Source: a virus
IMG/VR virus record: IMGVR_UViG_3300020202_000123
Span: 1 to 43,325 of that record
DNA length: 43,325 bases
Reading direction: 5' to 3' (one strand)
Shown in pieces: positions 22,206 to 28,236 of the stretch. Below the pieces are notes generated by a model. It did not search any database and was not told the origin of the DNA. It was given only the letters and a program-made list of their open reading frames with translations. Position numbers and translations under genes: made by a program. How positions within the stretch are numbered: position 1 is the first letter of the stretch; every line of letters starts with the position of its first letter.

Positions 22206-22313
22206 CGATTTAGACCCCCCTTTTTCTTCACCCTGTGGATAACTTTTTGCCTGTGGATAAAGTTCGGTAAAGACCTGTATATTATTAGTATTTGAAAAGC
22301 ACGACCGAACTTC
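22206..22313. other. candidate replication origin: DnaA boxes, A+T-rich stretch, inverted repeat
   Basis: The 108-base gap beside the helicase gene has two perfect DnaA boxes (complement of TTATCCACA) at 22234-22242 and 22252-22260, 18 bases apart and in the same orientation. AGTTCGGT at 22261-22268 is mirrored by ACCGAACT at 22304-22311 around a 35-base stretch rich in A and T (with TATATTATTAGTATTTG). Boxes, a possible melting region and a helicase gene together are the parts of a theta-type origin. Activity is inferred. Confidence 0.6.
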
Positions 22314-23288
22314 TCAATTCACGCCCCTTTTTTCGAGGGCGTAGATCACTGGATACTTGTTCGGGTTGACCCTAACAATCTTCCCCAAGGTCTGAAGTCT
22401 CCGACAGGCGGCTTGAACGGTGTCATAGTTGCGGTCAATCCGTGACTTCAACTGGTCAATACTAGTGCCATCCTGGGAGATATTGGCCAGAACCAAATCA
22501 TCGATGGGGCGGTGGTTTTCAGGCTTCTTCTCAAAGTAGAGGGGGGTCGGCTCAATCAGGACCAAATCCAAACTCTCGACAATATTCCCCATCCGCTGCG
22601 TATTGCAGGAAAGCCGCCTATAGTTCTTATGGCCCTGGACCTTCTCGATCATCAGGACATGATCGGGATAGGCTTTCCAGACAAAGCTCCCGAATATCGC
22701 GTTATCCCCCTCATTAATGTCATGGCCCTTCTGATCCCTCACCTGTCTATGCGCATGATGAACTAGCACCGTCGTGGCCTCAAACGCATCTGCTAGCTTC
22801 CTCAGATTCTCAATCATCTTCCGACTGGTAACGTCATCCTTTAGGTCCCCACTCATAGCCATGTAGAGTGGATCAAGAATAATCACCTCCGGTCTCCTCC
22901 AACTGGCAATCTGAGTAATAATCTCGTCATAGCCTGTCGGCGTATCGAAGGGGATGCTGGGATAGTAGAGCCAAAGAATCCTATCCAGATCCGCATCAAT
23001 TACCTTTGTCATATTCAGCAAATTACTCTGCGTATTGGCCAACTTACCCTCTGCCTGGATATAGACCACATCGACCGCCTTAGGAACGTCATAAGCCCCT
23101 AGAAACTTCCCACCGACACTCAATGCACACGCCATCTGCATTGCAAAAATACTTTTCCCAGCTTTTTCTTTACCAAGGAGAACCGTATTGTCTCTCTCAA
23201 ACAAGATGTCCATAATGAGCGGCGCGGACCCCTTTAAATCAGCCTTGACGAGTTCGGACGCAAGGTAACGCCCATTCAATTTCGACAC
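22314..23288 (-). CDS. RepA/DnaB-like AAA_25 hexameric helicase, 324 aa
   Basis: GTG at 23288. Walker A is LLGKEKAGKSIFAMQ (about 37-51), Walker B VIILDPLYMAMSGD (about 135-148), and VHHAHR (about 176) is the motif of RecA-fold AAA_25 proteins near RepA helicases. The C-terminal ~70 residues have DQLKSRIDRNYDTVQAACRRLQTLGKIVR, a winged-helix-like DNA-binding part. It would unwind or remodel the origin. There is no primase or polymerase next to it, so host enzymes would be needed. Confidence 0.8.
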   Translation of the reverse strand: MSKLNGRYLASELVKADLKGSAPLIMDILFERDNTVLLGKEKAGKSIFAMQMACALSVGGKFLGAYDVPKAVDVVYIQAEGKLANTQSNLLNMTKVIDADLDRILWLYYPSIPFDTPTGYDEIITQIASWRRPEVIILDPLYMAMSGDLKDDVTSRKMIENLRKLADAFEATTVLVHHAHRQVRDQKGHDINEGDNAIFGSFVWKAYPDHVLMIEKVQGHKNYRRLSCNTQRMGNIVESLDLVLIEPTPLYFEKKPENHRPIDDLVLANISQDGTSIDQLKSRIDRNYDTVQAACRRLQTLGKIVRVNPNKYPVIYALEKRGVN

Positions 23289-23297
23289 AGTTGTCTC

Positions 23298-23510
23298 TTA
23301 TAGGCCCGTTTCCCTCACAAACTTCTGCCAAGCCCAGTCGACAAAGTCCTCTTCCCGATAGTGCTCCAATTCATTCTCATCCATTCCTTCCCCGAAAGTG
23401 TCGCGCAATTCATCCTCAAAGCGTTCTAACCAATGCTCAAACTTCTCAGCCTCATCACACATCCGCTGGTAGGGGGCTTCTAACTGCCAATCATGATCCG
23501 GTATGTTCAC
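23298..23510 (-). CDS. hypothetical acidic protein, 70 aa
   Basis: GTG at 23510 in a GTGA joint with the 42-residue gene before it, and AGAGGT upstream. The product is acidic and Trp-rich (EHWLERFEDELRDTFGE, EEDFVDWAWQKFVRE). It stands 9 bases ahead of the helicase start. A helicase partner is possible. The longer GTG at 23543 was rejected since the GTGA joint fits the operon. Confidence 0.6.
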   Translation of the reverse strand: MNIPDHDWQLEAPYQRMCDEAEKFEHWLERFEDELRDTFGEGMDENELEHYREEDFVDWAWQKFVRETGL

Positions 23511-23635
23511 AGCCTGACCTCTCTCCACAGGTTCCGATTCCACAGCGCAATGGCGCGGGCAAAGCCTTCCTGCGTGATCCTTCTAGATGCTCTAGCCACA
23601 CAAAGGCGAACGTAGATTGAGTTATTGTCGGTCAT
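23507..23635 (-). CDS. small basic protein, 42 aa
   Basis: ATG at 23635 in an ATGA joint, stop in a GTGA joint, so both ends fit the operon. Helical and basic: YVRLCVARASRRITQEGFARAIALWNR, which looks like a small phage protein type (W.R...R). Function unknown. Confidence 0.5.
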   Translation of the reverse strand: MTDNNSIYVRLCVARASRRITQEGFARAIALWNRNLWREVRL

Positions 23636-23724
23636 AGCACCCTCGCATTCTGTTCCAGTTGGCAGTAGATGCAGACAGCACCCGGCTTAAGTAGCATCGG
23701 ACAATAGCAACCATCGGGCTTCAT
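23632..23724 (-). CDS. cysteine-rich micro-peptide, 30 aa
   Basis: ATG at 23724 overlaps the stop of the 3D-domain gene (ATGA), and its own stop overlaps the next start (ATGA). CYC and CIYC give four cysteines in two pairs, a probable zinc ribbon. Two tight couplings support its being translated. Confidence 0.5.
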   Translation of the reverse strand: MKPDGCYCPMLLKPGAVCIYCQLEQNARVL

Positions 23725-24149
23725 CGGACCACCTCCACAGGCAACCACTTGATGCCAAAGTTCCGCGCCGCTTGATGACTATTCATATAGATATCGATAT
23801 GCTTAATCATCTTCTTGGCCCCTTTGCGGTGGTAATAGGTGCCAAAGTGACTCTCAGCACCCCTATCCTCAACCACATAGGGAACGCCGTTTATAAGGAC
23901 TCTGGTGCCAAATGGGAGCCAGTTCAGCGCGACGGTATGATTAGGACGAGCCTTCCTACCAGACGCCGTGATGGCATCTGACTTCCCACAGCACTTACGG
24001 CACGCGCAATAAGCTGTGATTTTCCAAACTTCTTTTGAGGGATTAGTGACTACGGAGGGTTTAACGCCAGCCCAAGCCAAGTCTGCACAACCAGCCATGC
24101 ACAGCCCAAGAATAAGGGCGCTTACTTTTGCTTGCGTAGATAGACCCAT
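23721..24149 (-). CDS. secreted 3D-domain protein, candidate cell-wall lytic enzyme, 142 aa
   Basis: ATG at 24149. Residues 1-28 form a signal peptide (hydrophobic SALILGLCMAG, then CADLAWAG); either a lipobox ending MAGC or a signal peptidase site after AWA is possible. The mature part has the 3D-domain pattern: ITAYCACRKCCGKSDAITASGRK, TVALNWLPFGTRVLING, YVVEDRGA, and IDIYM. The Asp in VEDRGA and IDIYM are the active-site acids of MltA-like/3D double-psi barrels. It would act on peptidoglycan outside the cell. Its place in the early arm is unusual. Confidence 0.8.
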   Translation of the reverse strand: MGLSTQAKVSALILGLCMAGCADLAWAGVKPSVVTNPSKEVWKITAYCACRKCCGKSDAITASGRKARPNHTVALNWLPFGTRVLINGVPYVVEDRGAESHFGTYYHRKGAKKMIKHIDIYMNSHQAARNFGIKWLPVEVVR

Positions 24150-24310
24150 AGCACAACCTCATCGGTTTATGCTTATGGGCGGAGGGGTTACTAAACTAGG
24201 GAGTTAGACTCTATTAAAATCTAACGTTTGATTCGATTAATGTATCTTATGCGACGTTACGCGGGTATTAAACTAGTTTGAATGAGAATAATGTTGATTG
24301 TTATGCGACA
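24150..24310 (-). promoter_or_regulatory. repeat-rich upstream region of the 3D-domain operon
   Basis: No gene is seen. The word AAACTAGG or its complement occurs at 24193-24200, 24270-24279 (as the palindrome AAACTAGTTT), and, just downstream, 24320-24328 and 24342-24349. CTAGTTTGAAT at 24273-24283 is the exact inverse of 24317-24327. TTATGCGAC(G/A)TTA occurs at 24247-24259 and 24301-24313, 54 bases apart. This looks like an operator array or a set of competing hairpins ahead of the 3D-domain gene. Confidence 0.5.
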
Positions 24311-24484
24311 TTAGACATTCAAACTAGGCGCAACGTAAGCCCCTAGTTTCGAAAGAACCCCACGCCCATAAGCGCGGTTAAACAGCCCCTCAAGGTGGTT
24401 TCGGCGCAGAGTTGGACGGGACGCCCAGGATCTGCCCACCAGGAGGGATTCGACTTGACCTACAAATTTGGTTGATTTATTCAT
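24311..24484 (-). CDS. hypothetical basic protein, 57 aa
   Basis: ATG at 24484 with AGAGAA upstream, or possibly an upstream start (24556). The product has SWASRPTLRRNHLEGLFNRAYGRGVL, a basic turn-rich region, and a short C-terminal LGAYVAPSLNV. The frame spans part of the repeat region, and its start sits inside a perfect 11-base inverted repeat (24401-24411 with 24488-24498). It may equally be structured RNA. Confidence 0.4.
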   Translation of the reverse strand: MNKSTKFVGQVESLLVGRSWASRPTLRRNHLEGLFNRAYGRGVLSKLGAYVAPSLNV

Positions 24485-24498
24485 TTTCTCTGCGCCGA
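24401..24498 (-). promoter_or_regulatory. inverted repeat enclosing the start of the 57-aa gene
   Basis: TCGGCGCAGAG at 24401-24411 and CTCTGCGCCGA at 24488-24498 are perfect inverses. On the minus strand the 5' arm covers the ribosome site of the ATG at 24484, so pairing could hide it. Confidence 0.45.
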
Positions 24499-24559
24499 TT
24501 AACAACTTTAAGTGAAGCTTGCTCGAAACCATACACCCAGAAAACCTATTTGTCAAGCT

Positions 24560-24895
24560 TTAATTGACTCTTTCCCAATCTTTTTTAGCCGCTCTAGGCG
24601 TACTACGAAGATCCTCGAAGAATTTACGCTTATTCATCGTTTCCCCATCAAGGACGAATACCTCGCCATAGTATTCTCGCGTGTCCGGCCGCCCATCATA
24701 GTAGAATAGGACATCGAATGGGATATGTGTTACCAGAAGCATTGACTCAATAAACCCCGCCGAAATCTTGCACCCATCATTCATCACTTGGCTGACATAC
24801 CCCTTCGTATACCCCATTTCCTCTGCCAACCAGTTCTGATTTCGTCGAGTTGCTTTCAAATACTCCCTCACAACTTCTTTTCTCAATACAATCAT
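24560..24895 (-). CDS. XRE-family transcriptional regulator, 111 aa
   Basis: ATG at 24895; a TTG at 24886 nine bases behind GGAAGG is an alternative. The helix-turn-helix is RRNQNWLAEEMGYTKGYVSQVMNDGCKISAGFIESMLL (residues 17-55), with the typical A-E-x3-x-T-x-x-Y-V-S core. The C-terminal half is charged and ends KKDWERVN. It is likely to bind repeat operators in the early arm. No peptidase (LexA) domain follows, so SOS self-cleavage is unlikely. Confidence 0.85.
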   Translation of the reverse strand: MIVLRKEVVREYLKATRRNQNWLAEEMGYTKGYVSQVMNDGCKISAGFIESMLLVTHIPFDVLFYYDGRPDTREYYGEVFVLDGETMNKRKFFEDLRSTPRAAKKDWERVN

Positions 24896-25027
24896 ACCTT
24901 CCAGTTCAGTTTCCTAAACCCCTCCATGTTGAATGCGCCTACCTGTGCTTAAGATTGATCATTAGTGCTTGTCAGCTTGGGCTTACTCAATCTTTGTGTC
25001 AATGACTGGATTCCCCTTTTTACTGTC
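24896..25027 (-). promoter_or_regulatory. XRE upstream region with inverted repeat and -35-like box
   Basis: AAGATTGA at 24951-24958 and TCAATCTT at 24987-24994 are perfect inverses, and TGATCA overlaps the first. TTGACA on the minus strand (24997-25002) is a consensus -35, but no good -10 stands at 16-18 bases. A regulated promoter for the XRE gene is likely. Confidence 0.4.
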
Positions 25028-25150
25028 CTACTTCCACAAATGGCGAATATTCTTTAGGTGATTGACTCCGCGCTCACACCAACAACTCCCCACCGGCACG
25101 AGCTTTCCGTCTTTGTAGATGTAGAGTTGGTGAGGTTTGGCGTCGGTCAT
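25028..25150 (-). CDS. small protein with CxC, 40 aa
   Basis: ATG at 25150 in an ATGA joint with the next gene upstream. The product has QLYIYKDGKLVPVGSCWCERGVNH, a beta hairpin followed by CWC. It is the last gene before the XRE region. Function unknown. Confidence 0.55.
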   Translation of the reverse strand: MTDAKPHQLYIYKDGKLVPVGSCWCERGVNHLKNIRHLWK

Positions 25151-25440
25151 TTTTTACCCTCGACAGCGGATAGAGCTTTCGTAACCAGATAATCTGTGTC
25201 TGGATGAAGAGTGCCGATTTGTTTCATGTCATTTTGAACAGCCTTGAGGGCCTCGTACATCAATGGGCTTGCGGCGATTAGATGAGCGTCAGCCTCTTGT
25301 GCAATTGCATAGTAAGGGTATTCGCTACAATCAGCTATAACGTCATCAACGCTTTCAATATTCCATCCATTAGCCTTGCCACTATCACCACGAACAACCC
25401 TCCACGGTCCCGGCGTAAACTTCTTCTTATCGTTGGTCAT
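25147..25440 (-). CDS. conserved phage protein (TPGPWR...DAHLIAASP type), 97 aa
   Basis: ATG at 25440 in the junction word AAATGACC. KKFTPGPWRVVRGDSGKANGWNIESVDD at the start and QEADAHLIAASPLMYEALK further on are the marks of a very common phage early protein family of unknown function. Confidence 0.8.
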   Translation of the reverse strand: MTNDKKKFTPGPWRVVRGDSGKANGWNIESVDDVIADCSEYPYYAIAQEADAHLIAASPLMYEALKAVQNDMKQIGTLHPDTDYLVTKALSAVEGKK

Positions 25441-25586
25441 TTAGAATCCCTCCCGAAGTCATGCCACCAATCATCTAGGATATCCTTGAATACAAACCAC
25501 AATGACGGAGCAGGGTCTAGTATTGCCGCAAAGAAACATATTGGGATTGCAAAAGGCAGAGCAAATATTCTAAGCACTTTGGTCAT
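25437..25586 (-). CDS. small membrane protein, 49 aa
   Basis: ATG at 25586 in the junction word AAATGACC. Residues 3-23 (VLRIFALPFAIPICFFAAIL) span the membrane; the C-terminal part is Trp/Asp-rich (WFVFKDILDDWWHDFGRD). The stop overlaps the next start by ATGA. Confidence 0.55.
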   Translation of the reverse strand: MTKVLRIFALPFAIPICFFAAILDPAPSLWFVFKDILDDWWHDFGRDSK

Positions 25587-25759
25587 TTAGGCTTCTCCGT
25601 CTTGGGGGACTTCATCACTACTTCTTCACGACAATAGATACACTGAATCATTTCTTGCTCGGTATGGTTATTCCGCAAAGCTCTGATGTTAGGTACAAGC
25701 TCTGTCGATAATGGATGCTTACAGTCCCCACCCTCACGCCCTTTATTAGAGGGGGTCAT
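25583..25759 (-). CDS. zinc-ribbon protein, 58 aa
   Basis: ATG at 25759. GDCKHP and CIYC with a conserved His in between make a plausible zinc ribbon; the C-terminus is MKSPKTEKPK, like the ends of other short genes here. ATGA joints on both sides. Confidence 0.6.
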   Translation of the reverse strand: MTPSNKGREGGDCKHPLSTELVPNIRALRNNHTEQEMIQCIYCREEVVMKSPKTEKPK

Positions 25760-25923
25760 TTTAAGAAATCCTCAAGCTTAGCGTCCTTCATTCCAAACAC
25801 ACGGCTAGGGTGTATGTACCAGTCAATTGAACCTTGTTCGACTTTCAGCATACACTCATTAGGCGCTAGTCTTGGGTCAATAACGTGATTTCCAACGGGC
25901 TGACCGCATACCGAGCATTTCAT
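25756..25923 (-). CDS. zinc-knuckle protein, 55 aa
   Basis: ATG at 25923 (ATGA joint). MKCSVCGQPVG holds one CxxC at the N-terminus and a single Cys at residue 24. IDWYIHPSRVFG is a beta hairpin, and the C-terminus is acidic and basic mixed. Function unknown. Confidence 0.6.
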   Translation of the reverse strand: MKCSVCGQPVGNHVIDPRLAPNECMLKVEQGSIDWYIHPSRVFGMKDAKLEDFLK

Positions 25924-26129
25924 TTGCTTTTCAAAGCCTTATAAATGAGTTTCTTCTCGGAATCGGTTAATCCCTCGCTACCAGGCCAGCCGGGGGAGCT
26001 AGTAATAATTGTTTGTTTCTTCCCATCAACGAGAATATCGCAACAGCCGCCCTCGTTATAGGTCAAATAAGTCCCAAGTATTTCAATCTTCCGCTTAGTC
26101 CCCCGTACCCGCTTACCCTGTTTAGTCAT
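25920..26129 (-). CDS. small basic/beta protein, 69 aa
   Basis: ATG at 26129; the longer frame to 26144 is inside the previous gene. Basic N-terminus, then EILGTYLTYNEGGCCDILVDGKKQTI, and a C-terminal helix LTDSEKKLIYKALKSK. It has a CC pair. Function unknown. Confidence 0.55.
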   Translation of the reverse strand: MTKQGKRVRGTKRKIEILGTYLTYNEGGCCDILVDGKKQTIITSSPGWPGSEGLTDSEKKLIYKALKSK

Positions 26130-26268
26130 TGGGGGATTCCTCAATAGTTACGATAGAAATCATTTTTACTTCGTCCGGCAAGTGAAGCACAAACGGCGAT
26201 TGATAGCTGTATTCCTCGTGAACCACTTCTCCATTAACATCAAGCCCTTTGACTATAACCTTTGTCAT
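26122..26268 (-). CDS. small acidic protein, 48 aa
   Basis: ATG at 26268, overlapping the stop before it. Beta-rich (VIVKGLDVNGEVVHEEYSYQ, FVLHLPDEVKMISIVTIEE) and ends ESPND. Overlaps the next gene by 8 bases. Function unknown. Confidence 0.5.
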   Translation of the reverse strand: MTKVIVKGLDVNGEVVHEEYSYQSPFVLHLPDEVKMISIVTIEESPND

Positions 26269-26465
26269 TTAACTAACTTCCTCTTGGTTTCGTACATTTT
26301 AATTGCCGATAATGCTCCGTTTAATGGTCTTTGAAAGTAATCTTCGGCCTGTGAAATATTGTAATCGGGGCAAATGGTAATGACTAAATCAACAAGGGCT
26401 TCGTACAATACTTTCTCTGTCTTATCACTCATAAAGTCCCCACCCATACCCTGTTTAGAGGTCAT
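26265..26465 (-). CDS. hypothetical helical protein, 66 aa
   Basis: ATG at 26465 (ATGA joint); a longer frame exists to 26528 but runs into the previous gene. Helical middle (DKTEKVLYEALVDLVITICPDYN) and C-terminal ALSAIKMYETKRKLVK. Function unknown. Confidence 0.5.
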   Translation of the reverse strand: MTSKQGMGGDFMSDKTEKVLYEALVDLVITICPDYNISQAEDYFQRPLNGALSAIKMYETKRKLVK

Positions 26466-26623
26466 CCCAATAATCCCCGATCTTGAATGCGAGCGATTAG
26501 AATCCACAATCCGAACACCAACGCCCAAAACTGCTTTATATCAGCGTCAAGGCCGAGAATCCCATAAGCTAGCGAGAAACAACCTATGAAATTAGCGATT
26601 AAATACCACGTGTTAGAGGTCAT
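26462..26623 (-). CDS. two-span membrane protein, 53 aa
   Basis: ATG at 26623 in the junction word AAATGACC. Two hydrophobic helices (WYLIANFIGCFSLAYGIL and FWALVFGLWILIARI) with a DADIKQ loop. The stop overlaps the next start by ATGA. Function unknown. Confidence 0.6.
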   Translation of the reverse strand: MTSNTWYLIANFIGCFSLAYGILGLDADIKQFWALVFGLWILIARIQDRGLLG

Positions 26624-26635
26624 TTAGGGGAGTCC

Positions 26636-26869
26636 TCAATATAGAATAACGTCTTGTTTTTCAAAGTTGTCCAAGTGATTTGTTATGCTCTTTAACGTCT
26701 CACGCAATACGCTCTCCAACGATTGACCGGACAAAAGACCGGGCCTAATAAAATCAATTGGCTCAATAAATCCTCGTTTCTTTTGGTCAATCAGATTAAA
26801 CAGGAGCTTGCAGTCACTATAAAGGCAATTAAACTCCTCGTTATTCTGATAGTCAATTATTGCTGGCAT
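26636..26869 (-). CDS. hypothetical protein, 77 aa
   Basis: ATG at 26869 with AAGGGGGACTAC upstream, a site shared with the next gene up. Charged helices (SLESVLRETLKSITNHLDNFEKQ) in the C-terminal half and an acidic N-terminus with CLYSDC. Function unknown. Confidence 0.55.
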   Translation of the reverse strand: MPAIIDYQNNEEFNCLYSDCKLLFNLIDQKKRGFIEPIDFIRPGLLSGQSLESVLRETLKSITNHLDNFEKQDVILY

Positions 26870-26890
26870 TGTAGTCCCCCTTATGAATGG

Positions 26891-27166
26891 TTAACGGATA
26901 TTATCGCCAATTTTGTTAAAGAACCCGCACAAGTCCTCGTCATTCAGAAAGCACGGTACACACAAGAACCGCTCGTATTTAATGTTATTCAAGTTCTCAT
27001 CATCTGCATTAAACCATCCGCGCTGAATCCTGACTACCTTATGCTCTAAGAAATTAACTTTCGTTTTGCATAGAGCGCAAGTAATAGTCTCGGACATTTC
27101 TTTTGCTAAGGCTTCTTCGTCAATAGGCTTCGTAATATCTTTGGCTAACTTAAAATAATCTGTCAT
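26891..27166 (-). CDS. zinc-ribbon protein, 91 aa
   Basis: ATG at 27166 (or 27169) behind AAGGGGGAC. Helical N-terminus, then CALCKTKVNFLEH and CVPCFLNDEDLC, which make a two-knuckle zinc ribbon like the gene at 11866. Similar spacing (CxxC ~40 CxPC) suggests the two are relatives. Function unknown. Confidence 0.6.
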   Translation of the reverse strand: MTDYFKLAKDITKPIDEEALAKEMSETITCALCKTKVNFLEHKVVRIQRGWFNADDENLNNIKYERFLCVPCFLNDEDLCGFFNKIGDNIR

Positions 27167-27183
27167 CATGTCCCCCTTATCGG

Positions 27184-27459
27184 TTATTTGGATAGAGCTT
27201 TCTCAAGCGTCTCTAGTAGGCTAAAGTCTCCCCGCACGATCTCACCGCTGTCGTGTGCATCGCATTCAGATTTAACAAACTCTAAAGCCTCTTGTAGTGC
27301 CTCTCTCATAGCCTCATACGAATTGAACCGCTTGATTATCTCGTCTGCTTGCCACTTATTCTGAACGCCGAAGCTGTCGCCAGTTCCATCGTGGATAACG
27401 TGATGGCCGACAACGTTCTCATAGGATAAGTGCATAGCTCTCTCTTTGGTGTTGTTCAT
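27184..27459 (-). CDS. conserved phage hypothetical protein, 91 aa
   Basis: ATG at 27459. SYENVVGHHVIHDGTGDSFGVQNKWQADEIIKRFNSYEAMREALQEALEF is the layout of a common small phage protein (a short beta sheet with a YxAMxEALxxAL helix). Function unknown. Confidence 0.65.
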   Translation of the reverse strand: MNNTKERAMHLSYENVVGHHVIHDGTGDSFGVQNKWQADEIIKRFNSYEAMREALQEALEFVKSECDAHDSGEIVRGDFSLLETLEKALSK

Positions 27460-27462
27460 TGG

Positions 27463-27711
27463 TTAGGCCCCCGCAATAATGAAATAGCCGCGCTTCATGG
27501 AGACGGCACAATCCAAGTCATAGAGTTCGAGCTTTGACGCACGATGTTGCGCCCACGAACGGTTTTTGAAGTCAGAGCCTTTATCGGTGAATTGCTCGAC
27601 CACCTCACCAGTAGGCTTGTAATACACGCCATAGCCACCAGGAACGCCGACGATCTCGTACTGCCCGTAATGAAGGCCGCCATCAAGCTTATCGAATCGA
27701 GTAATGGTCAT
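27463..27711 (-). CDS. hypothetical protein, 82 aa
   Basis: ATG at 27711 with GGAGAC upstream. Beta-rich: YGQYEIVGVPGGYGVYYKPTGEVVEQF, followed by a helix and CAVSMKRGYFIIAG. No family recognised. Confidence 0.55.
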   Translation of the reverse strand: MTITRFDKLDGGLHYGQYEIVGVPGGYGVYYKPTGEVVEQFTDKGSDFKNRSWAQHRASKLELYDLDCAVSMKRGYFIIAGA

Positions 27712-27727
27712 TGTCTCTTGTCTCCGT

Positions 27728-27886
27728 TTAGGTTTTTGGTTTACGCCAATTAGTTTGATGGCAATCTTTGCAAAGAAACCTCATAATTTGGGTTTCTGCG
27801 CCTCTACGATCAGGCTCATTCGCAACACCAATCTGTTTTGGTCCAACATCAGATTTTTCCATTCCACAGTCAGAGCATTTCTTCAT
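27728..27886 (-). CDS. zinc-ribbon protein, 52 aa
   Basis: ATG at 27886 with GGGGGTGGGTT upstream. CSDCGMEK at the start and LCKDCHQTNW near the end form a typical zinc ribbon (CxxC-x32-CxxC). One of the first genes of the early arm. Could be an anti-host or regulatory peptide; not known. Confidence 0.65.
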   Translation of the reverse strand: MKKCSDCGMEKSDVGPKQIGVANEPDRRGAETQIMRFLCKDCHQTNWRKPKT

Positions 27887-27897
27887 AACCCACCCCC

Positions 27898-27951
27898 TTA
27901 CTTACCACTCACTATAATAAACACCATCATGATCAAAATCGTAATGTCCAT
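27898..27951 (-). CDS. possible membrane micro-peptide, 17 aa
   Basis: An ATG at 27951 opens 17 codons, MDITILIMMVFIIVSGK, entirely hydrophobic. It sits in the 120-base gap between the RHH gene and the first zinc ribbon. No strong ribosome site is seen, so it may be chance. Confidence 0.22.
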   Translation of the reverse strand: MDITILIMMVFIIVSGK

Positions 27952-28009
27952 CTTGTACCCATTATTGATTATGTATCGCTTCTGTATTACCCACCAGACA
28001 AAAAAATAG

Positions 28010-28147
28010 CTAATTCGTTGCCCGATCTAATAAAACCTTCCTTGCAAACTCTGACACGTTAGAAAAGTTCTCCTTCCGCATCTGTGCCTCGATGATTTCT
28101 TTCTCTCTCGGCGTCACTCTAACCTGTATAGTCTTATTTCGCTCCAT
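28010..28147 (-). CDS. ribbon-helix-helix (Arc/CopG-type) regulator, 45 aa
   Basis: ATG at 28147, 45 codons. MERNKTIQVRVTPREKEII gives the N-terminal strand (TIQVRVT) and first helix, and NVSEFARKVLLDRA the second helix; this is the Arc/MetJ/CopG/MobC layout. Such proteins dimerise and place the strand in the DNA major groove. It is the first gene of the early arm and overlaps no other. The -10 of its promoter ends 7 bases before the ATG, so its message probably has no leader. Confidence 0.78.
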   Translation of the reverse strand: MERNKTIQVRVTPREKEIIEAQMRKENFSNVSEFARKVLLDRATN

Positions 28148-28153
28148 GGACAA

Positions 28154-28181
28154 AGTATATCAGATGTACGTTGAATGTCAA
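28154..28181 (-). promoter_or_regulatory. early promoter, minus strand
   Basis: On the minus strand TTGACA (28181-28176), a 16-base spacer, and TATACT (28159-28154). The -35 is consensus and the -10 differs by one base. Transcription should start at about 28147, the A of the RHH ATG. Confidence 0.75.
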
Positions 28182-28182
28182 C
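28170..28182. promoter_or_regulatory. operator-like inverted repeat over the -35
   Basis: GTTGA-ATG-TCAAC is a perfect 5-base inverted repeat that contains the -35 box of the early promoter. Size and position fit a site for the RHH dimer encoded directly downstream. Confidence 0.45.
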
Positions 28183-28236
28183 ACTAAAACATGAAATAAA
28201 TGTCCCAACCTTAAGATTGTCTCTACTAACAAATAA

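Noticed and set aside
24440-24470. T-loop-like sequence suggestive of a tRNA on the minus strand
   Set aside because: The flanking bases do not form the T-stem, anticodon stem or acceptor stem.
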